DNA of 64,000 nt from Paenibacillus flagellatus. GTDB lineage: Bacteria > Bacillota > Bacilli > Paenibacillales > NBRC-103111. This document shows positions 54,262-62,123 of the stretch, piece after piece. The notes below the pieces were generated by a model. The model was given only the letters and a program-made list of their open reading frames with translations. It was not told the DNA's origin and ran no database searches. A program made the translations under genes and the position numbers. The stretch is taken from NCBI RefSeq assembly GCF_003217775.1, contig NZ_QJVJ01000010.1, positions 124,001 through 188,000 on the forward strand, written 5' to 3'. Each line of letters opens with the position of its first letter. Within the stretch, counting starts at the first letter, position 1.

Positions 54262-57200
54262 ATGGGGAAAAAATCGGTATCGCTGGGACTTGCCCTCATC
54301 GTCGCGATGACGTGCCTGCCGCTGTCGCCGGCCCTCGGAGCCGACCGGAGCGTCGACCGGTTCATGGAAGCGGACCAAAGCTTCAACTTCGGCCTGGGCA
54401 GCTCCGATTCGCCGAACGGGGGATCTCTCGCCTGGAGCGAATCGTATTTTCTTGACGGGTACATGAATATGTACGAGGCGACCGGGCGGACGGAATGGCT
54501 CGATAAAGTCGTCGACCACGGAAACCGGATATTGGCGAACGCCGTCGACCATGACGGCGACGGGTACAAGGGGTGGGCGGAAGCCCGCTATTCGCACAAC
54601 CAGCTGAAAAACGACACGTTCGCGCTGGTCGGCTCGGCGACCGGCGCGGCCGAGGCCGCGCAAAACGGCTCCTTCGAGACGGACGCCGACGCCGACGGCT
54701 TGCCCGACGGCTGGCAGCGCCAAGGCGGCCCGTCGGCGACGTACCGTTCCGTCGCGGCGGGAGACGCCTATGCGGGAAGCGCGGGGCTGATCGTGGAGAG
54801 CGACGGGGCGAACGAGAACCGCGCGGTCCAATCGATCGCCTACACGCCCTCCGCCTATTACGTGCTCGAGGTGTTCGCCGGGGTGGAGACGGAGAAGACG
54901 CAGGGCATCGTCGATGTTTTCAATACCGCCACGAACGCGGTCGTCGCTTCGGTTCGGGTGCACCACGTCGGGTTCGAGCGGTACTTGCTCAACTTCCGCG
55001 CCCCCTCGACCGGCACGCTGCAGGTCCGGCTCGGGCTGCAGGATTACGCGGCCGCGGGCTACAAAGCCCGGTTCGACGCGGTCAGCATCAAGACGCAGGC
55101 GGCGGCCGCCCCGGCCGAGCTCGCCCCGAACCGGAGCTTCGAGACGGCGTCGGGCGGAGACGCGACGCTGCCCGCCGGCTGGACGCGGGCGCCCGGGACG
55201 ACGTCCGCGGACGCGTACGCCTCGACCGGCATCAACAACTATTGGGCCGGCACGAAAGCGTTCGCGATCGCCTCGAACGGAACGTCCAAAACGGCGCAGG
55301 CGACGATCGCCTATACGCCTTCGCAGTCGTACGCGCTAAGCTTCTGGGGCCGTGTATCCGACGACCGGTACCGAGGACGGCTCGAAGTGTTCAACGCGAC
55401 CGACAACGTTTCCCTCGGCACCGTCGATTTCAACAACACCCGTTGGGCGCTCAAGAAGATGAAGTTCACGGCTCCGGCGGCCTCGGGCAAGACGATCGTC
55501 GTCCGGCTGCATCAGGCCGACCCGGCCGCGACGTTCGTCTCGTATTTCGACCTGCTGTCCGTAAAGCCGGTCGTTCAGACGGAAGCGGCCGGCTGGGAGC
55601 GTGCATCCCCTCTTGCGAACGCGCATATGACGAACGAGCCGGAAGCGAATCCGAACGGGGAGTGGGGACTGGAGCTCGTCCACGACGGAACGTCCGGCTC
55701 GCAAATATCGCAATATTTGCTCAATTACCGTCCGTCCAGTACGTACTCGTTTTTCATTACGGGCAAAGTGTCGCCGGGGGCGACGGGAGCGATACGCGCC
55801 TATGACGTTACGGCGGGGACGACGCTCGGCGGCACGACGTTCGCGAACAGCGACGTTTTCAAGCAAACGTCGTTCGATTTCGCAACGCCTGCGGCGGCGG
55901 GACATCAAATCCGGATGGACGTCTACTTCGCCGGCGGCGGCGCGGGCGACAAGCTGTACAGCTACGACGTGCTGGCCGGGGAGAAGTGGGAGCAGCAGGT
56001 GCACGACGCGCTCGTCGGCGGGGCGCTGCTCCGGTTCGCCGCCGCCGTGTACGGCGATTCCGGCCTGCACGCCGGCTACCTGGCGTCGGCCGACACGTTC
56101 CGGAATTTCGTCGCGGATCATCTGGTGCATAAGTACGACCCGTATTGGCGGCAAATGACGGGAACGGACGGAAGCGACAACGGCACCGGCGTCTATGTAT
56201 TCCCGTCGGGCTTCGTCACGGAATGGTTCCCCGGCCGCTCGCTGCCGCCGAACATGTACTTGAGCTACGCCCGCATGCTGTACCTGCTGTACGACGCGAC
56301 CGACGGCGCCGCCGCCTACGCGGCCGACCGGCCGGTGTACCGGAGCCGCGCCAACGACATGGAGCGCGCGTTCAAGAGCAAGGTCGTCCCGCACCGGCTG
56401 AACGCCGCGCTCGGGACGGATGCGTACGAGTGGAAATATTGGGACAAGCTCGGGAGCTGGGACGACGGCCATTACTATACGACCGAGGGCGAGGATTTGT
56501 CCCACGCCGGCATAACGGTGATGGGCGCGCTCGAGGCGTACCGCCGCGGTCAAGTGTTCACGGCGTCGGATATGCGGAAGTTCGCGCGGACGTTTACCGA
56601 CGTCATGTGGAACGGCAGCTTGACCGATCCGGTTCTTTCCTACTACAACTTCCGCGAGCCGATCGCGACGGCGGACAAAGACCGCGCGAACCAGTTCCAC
56701 CATTGGGTCGATCTGGCCGAGTTCGACCGGACCGTATGGAACGTCGCCGACGCGCTGTGCAAGGAAGAGCTCTGCTCCGCCTACTCGGCGTCCGGGGTGG
56801 CGAAATGGAGCGAGAACAAGGCGGTCAACGCCGGCTTCGAGCTCGTCTCGCCGGCGGACGGCACGCTGCCGCTATATTGGTTCCGCTGGCAGTCGACTCC
56901 GGCCACCGCATACCGGGACGACACGGCTCCCTACGCGGGAGACGGGTCCGCAACCGTCAAGACGAACGGCTCGACGTGGCAGGTGCTCGAGCAGCCGCTT
57001 CCGGGCTACGAGCCGAATACGGCCTATACGGTCACATTCAAGGGCAAGACGAACGGCATCGTCGGCGGGCGCGCCCAAGCGTACGATTATACGACGGGTA
57101 CCGTGCTCGGCAGCCTGCTGTTCTCCAACACGTCATGGCAGCCGTTGTCGTTTTCGTTTACGACGCCGGCATCGTCGGGGAACAATGTCCGCATCCGGCT

Positions 57201-57741
57201 GTACCACAGCTCCGCCACGACGCCGAACGGCATCGCCTACTTCGACGACGTCCGGGTATTGCCGCATTTGTTCGACTCCCGCGTCCCGAACGGGAGCTTC
57301 GAGACGGCGGACCGGTTCGATCCGTCGCTGCCGCGTTATTGGAAGCGCGGGACGGCGACGGCTGCGGCGGGAGCGGCGCTCGATCCGTCCGCGTTCGTCT
57401 CCGGCGGCCGATCGCTGAAGCTGTCGACCGTCGCGGGAGGCGCCGCGCAGGAGCTCGTCTACGACTGGAAAGGGTACAAGCCCGGCGCGGGCTACAAGCT
57501 GACCGTGCAGGGCAAAACGAACGGCTCGGCGGCCGGGGGCCGCGTGAAGATCGTCGACACGTCGACGTCGGCGGTGATCGCCGAAACGCCGGTTGCGGCG
57601 ACGGCCTGGACCGGCTATACCGTCACCTTCACCGCTCCGGCCGCCCACGATCGTACGCTGCGCGTCGTCGTAACGCACGACGATCCGACGGCAAGCGGCG
57701 GCGTCCTTTGGATCGACGACTTGGGCATCACGTTCCAGTAA
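54262..57741 (+). CDS. Secreted modular protein: split toroid-like domain with five CBM-like units
   Basis: The protein has 1159 residues. The signal peptide ends SPALGA. Residues 28-130 (WSESYFLDGYMNMYEATGRT) look like the first part of an alpha/alpha toroid, as in alginate or heparin lyases. Three CBM-like jelly rolls follow, near 133, 288 and 452 (QNGSFETDADADG, PNRSFETASGG). The toroid seems to resume near 572-850 (YLSYARMLYLLYDATDG, DGHYYTTEGEDLSHAG). Two more CBMs lie near 851 and 1008. It would bind and perhaps cut a polysaccharide. Catalytic residues could not be assigned. Confidence 0.78.
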   Translation: MGKKSVSLGLALIVAMTCLPLSPALGADRSVDRFMEADQSFNFGLGSSDSPNGGSLAWSESYFLDGYMNMYEATGRTEWLDKVVDHGNRILANAVDHDGDGYKGWAEARYSHNQLKNDTFALVGSATGAAEAAQNGSFETDADADGLPDGWQRQGGPSATYRSVAAGDAYAGSAGLIVESDGANENRAVQSIAYTPSAYYVLEVFAGVETEKTQGIVDVFNTATNAVVASVRVHHVGFERYLLNFRAPSTGTLQVRLGLQDYAAAGYKARFDAVSIKTQAAAAPAELAPNRSFETASGGDATLPAGWTRAPGTTSADAYASTGINNYWAGTKAFAIASNGTSKTAQATIAYTPSQSYALSFWGRVSDDRYRGRLEVFNATDNVSLGTVDFNNTRWALKKMKFTAPAASGKTIVVRLHQADPAATFVSYFDLLSVKPVVQTEAAGWERASPLANAHMTNEPEANPNGEWGLELVHDGTSGSQISQYLLNYRPSSTYSFFITGKVSPGATGAIRAYDVTAGTTLGGTTFANSDVFKQTSFDFATPAAAGHQIRMDVYFAGGGAGDKLYSYDVLAGEKWEQQVHDALVGGALLRFAAAVYGDSGLHAGYLASADTFRNFVADHLVHKYDPYWRQMTGTDGSDNGTGVYVFPSGFVTEWFPGRSLPPNMYLSYARMLYLLYDATDGAAAYAADRPVYRSRANDMERAFKSKVVPHRLNAALGTDAYEWKYWDKLGSWDDGHYYTTEGEDLSHAGITVMGALEAYRRGQVFTASDMRKFARTFTDVMWNGSLTDPVLSYYNFREPIATADKDRANQFHHWVDLAEFDRTVWNVADALCKEELCSAYSASGVAKWSENKAVNAGFELVSPADGTLPLYWFRWQSTPATAYRDDTAPYAGDGSATVKTNGSTWQVLEQPLPGYEPNTAYTVTFKGKTNGIVGGRAQAYDYTTGTVLGSLLFSNTSWQPLSFSFTTPASSGNNVRIRLYHSSATTPNGIAYFDDVRVLPHLFDSRVPNGSFETADRFDPSLPRYWKRGTATAAAGAALDPSAFVSGGRSLKLSTVAGGAAQELVYDWKGYKPGAGYKLTVQGKTNGSAAGGRVKIVDTSTSAVIAETPVAATAWTGYTVTFTAPAAHDRTLRVVVTHDDPTASGGVLWIDDLGITFQ

Positions 57742-57761
57742 ACACCGGCGCAAAAACAAAA

Positions 57762-57797
57762 AAGCCCCCGAACGCCGATGCGGCATTCGGGGGCTTG
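57762..57797. terminator. Bidirectional terminator
   Basis: AAGCCCCCGAACGCCG pairs with CGGCATTCGGGGGCTT around a short loop, with A-rich and T-containing flanks, between convergent genes. Confidence 0.88.
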
Positions 57798-57809
57798 CTT
57801 TCATCGGCC

Positions 57810-59414
57810 TTACGGGGCGAGGCCGGCGGCTTTGATCTGCTGCTCGTACGCTTCGAACAGCTTGGCGCCGTTATACTTGGTCATCAGCTCCTCGCGGTAG
57901 GCCGGCCAATGTTTGCCCGACTTGTCCTCGAACACCGCCTTGACCTGCAGCTCGCGCTGGCGTTTGCGGAACGACCCGAGGTCGAATCCGGGAGGCGGCG
58001 TTATGCTCGTGCCGATATACGGCGCGGTCGGAATGGCCGAGATCGTCTTGACGATCTCCCGGTCGCGGTCGGTCTGCCTCGGGTCGACGACGTCGAGCTT
58101 GAACGCCGCCGGCGTATTCGGCGTGAACCAATCCCAAATCGACAGCCAATCGCCCTTCTTGACGATGTCTTCCTGAATGGCGTCCGGCTTCAGCGTAATC
58201 GTGCCGCCGCTGCGGGTATAGTGCTTGTTTTCGAGCCCGTAATGGGTCAGCAGGAACCCTTCTTCGCTGGCGAGCCAATCGAGAATGGCGACGATCCGTT
58301 TCACCTTCTCCGGATGCTTCTCGACGACCGTTTTGTGAAACAGGAACGGGTTCGCCGGCGCGACTCCCGACTGCAGCGGCTGGCTGCCGAACGGCGTGAA
58401 CGGCACCCAGTTGGCGTTCGGGAACAGCTGCTTCGTCTTGGCCTGCAGGCTCGTCGGATTCGAATCGAAGGCGAAATCCTTGGTCGTACCGAGCACGACC
58501 CCGACTTTTCCTTGAGCCGCTTTGTCGATATGCTGCGTCCCTTTGTTCAGAAACCAGTCCGGATCGACCAGCCCTTCGCCGATCACTTTGGCGATATCGG
58601 TCAGGACGGCTTCGTTTTTCGGATCGGTCTGCATGTCGACGAATGTGCCGTCCTTCAGCGTCGAAGGGAAGATGAGCCCGTTTTTCGGGTATTCCGGCCA
58701 ATCGAAGTAAACGCCGTCGCCCTGTCCCGACATCGAGAAGCCGTACGTATCCTTCTTGCCGTTGCCGTCGGGATCGTTGTTCGTAAACGCCTGAAGCGCC
58801 TTGTAATAATCGTCGTACGTCTTCGGCACCTGCAGGCCGAGCTTGTCGAGCCAGTCTTTGCGGATGTACCACGCCCGGTAAATTTCTTTGTTGTACGGGA
58901 CGGGCGCGCGGAAAAAGCCTCCGGCCAGCTGGTACCGCTTCAACGTCGTTTCGTCCACCCAATGCTTGAAATAGTTCGGCATCGTCCGCGGGCTGACGAA
59001 CGGGGTCAAATCGCCGAGCAAGCCGTCGAGCGCATATTTCGAGCCGCCGTCCCCGTTGCCGTCGCGCCATACGTCGGGCGGGTCGTTGGAGGTCAAGTAG
59101 GCGTTTATTTTTTTGTTGTAATCGTCGCCCAGCATCATGTACTCGACTTGCAGCGTAACGTTGAACTTCTCCTCGATCGTTTTCTTGACGAAATCGTCCT
59201 GCCCGCCGGGAAGCTGCGCGTTACTCGGCGCGTCGACGAACAGGCGCAGCGCGAGCTTCTCCTTCGTCCCGGCGGCTCCTTCCGGCACGCCCTTGCCGGC
59301 GTCGCCCGCCTGTCCGTTCTCTTCCTTCGGGCCGCAGGCCGTCAGCGATCCGGCCGCGATCGCAAGCGCCGCCAATGCGTTCCATGTCCGTGTCCGTGTC
59401 CGTGTCCGTTTCAA
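57810..59414 (-). CDS. LplA-type extracellular sugar-binding lipoprotein
   Basis: The protein has 534 residues. The signal peptide has the lipobox SLTAC-G, so it is a lipoprotein. LFVDAPSNAQLPGGQDDFVK, YLTSNDPPDVWRDGNG, YIRKDWLDKLGLQVPKTYDD and DPDGNGKKDTYGFSMSG are typical of the LplA family of Paenibacillus, which serves oligosaccharide import. The TTG at 59414 lies nine bases after GAGGGG; TTG 59423 would leave no gap. The signal starts with a repeat Arg-Thr x4. No permease gene is next to it on this side. It is divergent from the AraC regulator at 59630. Confidence 0.9.
   Translation of the reverse strand: MKRTRTRTRTWNALAALAIAAGSLTACGPKEENGQAGDAGKGVPEGAAGTKEKLALRLFVDAPSNAQLPGGQDDFVKKTIEEKFNVTLQVEYMMLGDDYNKKINAYLTSNDPPDVWRDGNGDGGSKYALDGLLGDLTPFVSPRTMPNYFKHWVDETTLKRYQLAGGFFRAPVPYNKEIYRAWYIRKDWLDKLGLQVPKTYDDYYKALQAFTNNDPDGNGKKDTYGFSMSGQGDGVYFDWPEYPKNGLIFPSTLKDGTFVDMQTDPKNEAVLTDIAKVIGEGLVDPDWFLNKGTQHIDKAAQGKVGVVLGTTKDFAFDSNPTSLQAKTKQLFPNANWVPFTPFGSQPLQSGVAPANPFLFHKTVVEKHPEKVKRIVAILDWLASEEGFLLTHYGLENKHYTRSGGTITLKPDAIQEDIVKKGDWLSIWDWFTPNTPAAFKLDVVDPRQTDRDREIVKTISAIPTAPYIGTSITPPPGFDLGSFRKRQRELQVKAVFEDKSGKHWPAYREELMTKYNGAKLFEAYEQQIKAAGLAP
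59386..59409 (-). repeat. Four tandem copies of a hexanucleotide in the signal peptide
   Basis: GTCCGT is repeated four times on the plus strand; on the coding strand it encodes Arg-Thr repeats in the positive n-region of the lipoprotein. Being a multiple of three, copy changes would not shift the frame. Confidence 0.85.
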
Positions 59415-59546
59415 TTCGTTCAACCCCTCTACTGTCGTTTCGGCTTCCGCCGCACGTGTGGCCTTTTCATCGTAGCCGGGATGCGTCCGTTTGCAAATAG
59501 AGCGTTTTTGCCGGATGAATCATTTTTTGAATCCGGCTGATCGTGG

Positions 59547-59576
59547 TTGACGGTGGCCCGGAGCGTGCGGAATAAT
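59547..59576 (+). promoter_or_regulatory. SigA-type promoter of the AraC regulator gene
   Basis: TTGACG (59547-59552), 18 bases, AATAAT (59571-59576). A dyad GCCGGAT...ATCCGGC (59510-59537) lies ten bases upstream and could be an operator for this gene or the divergent lipoprotein gene. Confidence 0.45.
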
Positions 59577-59629
59577 GAAGAAAACGGTTGCACGGACTTT
59601 CGGACCGATGGGTCGAGGGGGAGCGCGGA

Positions 59630-61861
59630 ATGAGGAGAAGTTGGTTCAATCGGCTGTTGTTTTCGTATTTGCCCGTGTTTTTGGCCGTGTGCGTCACGCT
59701 GCTGCTCATCACGTTCGTCAGCGTCCGTCAGCTGTCGGAGCGCTCCGCCGTCCGGTCGAACGAGGCGGTGGCGAACAACGCGCTGCAGCTGATCGAGCAG
59801 TCGCTGCGCACGATCGAGGACGCGATGTTCCACGCCGTCTCGTCGGACGCGCGCATCGCCGCCTTCTACGGAGCGGGAGACGAGTCGCTCGCGGCCTCCT
59901 ACAAGGCCGCGGGGGCGCTGAACGAGCTGCAATCCCGGCTTCCGGCGCTGCATTCGCTCTATCTGTACCGGCCGGAGGACCGCACCGTACTCGGGTCCTC
60001 CGCCGTTCTCGGGTTGGACGATTTCGCCGACAAGCCGTTTTTGCAGGCGAAATTCGATGCGGATGCGCGCTACCGGTGGGGGGACCGCCGCCCGTTTGCG
60101 GAGAGTCCGCTCGCGCCCCGGCAGCCGGAGGTCATTTCGCTAGCCAAAATCGCCGACCTGCGGACGAAAGGCTTGCTCGTCGCCAACGTCGGCGTCGATA
60201 CGCTGCGCGAGCTGCTCCTGCGGTCGACGGACGCGTCGTCGGGCTACTTGGAGCTCTTCGACGAGCGGGGCAGACGCATCGCATCGACGTTCGACCCTGC
60301 CGAGACGGGAGAGAGGGAGCGGAAGCGGCTCGTCGCGGCCGACATGCCGTATACCGGCTGGCGCATCGAGGCGGGCTTGCTCCGTCCCGGCCTGATCGGC
60401 TGGGTGGAGCCGGTGCTGTACGGCTCCGTATCGCTCGGCGCGCTGTGCGTCGCGGCCGGTCTCGCCTGGATCGTCTACGTCAGCCGCCGCCATTACCGGC
60501 CGATCGAATCGCTGCTGCGGCAAATCGGAACGTTCTCGCTGAAAAAAACGGTCGCCTCGGCGTCGGGCGGACGCGACGAGTTCCAGACGATCGGCCTTGC
60601 GCTGGACAGTCTATGGGACCAGTCGAACCGGTTGAGCCGGGAAAACGAAGAGAACCGGAAGTTCAAGCGGTCCCATCTGTTCCGCAGCTTGACCGAGGGG
60701 CGCGCCGACGGGGCGGCGCGAGAGGCAAGGCGGGAGGCGGAGCAGCTCGGCTTCAAGCCGGACGAAGGGCCGGCGACGGCTGTCATCGTCGAAATCGACC
60801 GGTATTTCGCGAACGTATGCCGGCACTATTCCGACCGCGACCGGCAGCTGCTGAAATATGCGCTGCAATCCGCGATCGAGGAGACGCTCGCGTCGCCGGA
60901 CGCGGCCGTCTGGCCGGAGTGGGTGGCGGAGCACCGGCTCGGGGCGATCGTCTCGCATCGGGGCGATTCGTATGCCGAGCGGCGGCTGGCGGAGGGGCTG
61001 GAACGGTTTCGCGGCTGGACGGAGCGCCATCTGCCCTTCACGGTTACAATCGGCGTCGGCGCGCCGTCGGAGCGGCTCGATACGGTGTCGAGCTCGTTTC
61101 AAACGGCGAAGGAGGCGATCGGCTACAAGGTGCCCCTCGGCCTGAACCGGGTCATCCCGTTTCGGGAGCTGCCGTCGGGCGGCAGTCCGGAGATCGTACA
61201 GGAGCTGCAGCGGGTCAAGGAATTGAGCCGGACGTTCCGGATGGGGGAGCCCGAATGGACGGAGCAGCTGGCTGCGCTGCTGGAGGCGCTGCCGGACGGG
61301 CGGTTCGGCGCGGAGCAGATCAAGCATGTGCTGTTCATGCTGCTGTTCCATATCCAGCGCGAAATGATGGATATGCCGCCCGAGCTTCAGTCGGTCTGGC
61401 TGTCCGAAAGCTCGAGGATCGAGCGTTCGCTCAAGCAGGACGAGACGCTCGCGGATATCGGGGACGCGTTCCGCGAAGCGCTGGAAGCGGTAGCGGCGCG
61501 GATCGCCGAGTGGCGCGAAACGAAGATCAACCGCTCCGTCGTACAGGAAGTGAAACGGTACATCGACGAGCGGTACGCCGATCCGAACTTGTCGCTTGCG
61601 GTGCTGGGAGACGAGTTCCGGATCCATCCGACGTCGATCAGCCGCCTGTTCAAGGAGGAATACGGCGTCAAGTTCGTCGATTACGTCAATGAGGTCCGGG
61701 TCGAGCGGGCGATCGGGCTGATGGAGCAGACCGGGCTCGCGGTGCAGGACATCGCCGAGAAGGTCGGTTTCGTACACAGCCAGACGTTCATCAAAATGTT
61801 CAAAAAAATAACCGGCTTCACGCCGGGCACGTACCGGAAGGAGAAGGCCGGGGCGGGATGA
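59630..61861 (+). CDS. Membrane-bound AraC-family regulator
   Basis: The protein has 743 residues. A first membrane helix (YLPVFLAVCVTLLLITFVSV) and a second near 270 (SVSLGALCVAAGLAWIVYV) frame an outside sensor. A central cytosolic part has TVTIGVGAPSERLDTVSSSF, degenerate but GGDEF/YesN-like. The C-terminus is an AraC double HTH (FRIHPTSISRLFKEEYGVKF, VGFVHSQTFIKMFKKITGFT). Such proteins often control the neighbouring sugar importer, here the divergent LplA-type lipoprotein. GGGGGAG precedes ATG 59630. Confidence 0.9.
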   Translation: MRRSWFNRLLFSYLPVFLAVCVTLLLITFVSVRQLSERSAVRSNEAVANNALQLIEQSLRTIEDAMFHAVSSDARIAAFYGAGDESLAASYKAAGALNELQSRLPALHSLYLYRPEDRTVLGSSAVLGLDDFADKPFLQAKFDADARYRWGDRRPFAESPLAPRQPEVISLAKIADLRTKGLLVANVGVDTLRELLLRSTDASSGYLELFDERGRRIASTFDPAETGERERKRLVAADMPYTGWRIEAGLLRPGLIGWVEPVLYGSVSLGALCVAAGLAWIVYVSRRHYRPIESLLRQIGTFSLKKTVASASGGRDEFQTIGLALDSLWDQSNRLSRENEENRKFKRSHLFRSLTEGRADGAAREARREAEQLGFKPDEGPATAVIVEIDRYFANVCRHYSDRDRQLLKYALQSAIEETLASPDAAVWPEWVAEHRLGAIVSHRGDSYAERRLAEGLERFRGWTERHLPFTVTIGVGAPSERLDTVSSSFQTAKEAIGYKVPLGLNRVIPFRELPSGGSPEIVQELQRVKELSRTFRMGEPEWTEQLAALLEALPDGRFGAEQIKHVLFMLLFHIQREMMDMPPELQSVWLSESSRIERSLKQDETLADIGDAFREALEAVAARIAEWRETKINRSVVQEVKRYIDERYADPNLSLAVLGDEFRIHPTSISRLFKEEYGVKFVDYVNEVRVERAIGLMEQTGLAVQDIAEKVGFVHSQTFIKMFKKITGFTPGTYRKEKAGAG

Positions 61862-61870
61862 CGGCGAGGG

Positions 61871-61920
61871 CGGAGGGACGCCGGCGGCGCGGAGCGTCGG
61901 GGCATCCCTCCGTTTCCTCG
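61871..61920 (+). terminator. Stem-loop terminator
   Basis: CGGAGGGACGCC pairs with GGCATCCCTCCG (one G-U pair), followed by TTTCCTCG. Confidence 0.7.
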
Positions 61921-62005
61921 TTCTCCGGTACTCGAGCGCCCAATTTCCCGTCGCTTCGACGAAAGAAGACCCGTTTCGCACCGGTCAAATAGGCCGAAAG
62001 CATCA

Positions 62006-62068
62006 TGGAAACGCTTTCCACCGTTGCTATAGTAGACATTGTACAGACAGGTATCCCACTTGTATATA
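62006..62068 (+). promoter_or_regulatory. CcpA cre-like site and promoters of the lyase-like gene
   Basis: TGGAAACGCTTTCCA (62006-62020) is a perfect inverted repeat and fits the cre consensus closely. It is followed by an extended -10 TGCTATAGT (62025-62033) with no good -35. A second possible promoter is TTGTAC, 18 bases, TATATA (62039-62044, 62063-62068). Catabolite repression by CcpA is likely. Confidence 0.6.
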
Positions 62069-62123
62069 TCGTATTCCGTGATGTCGTCTGTGCCAAATTT
62101 CGCAATGGGAAAGGAGCGTTATG

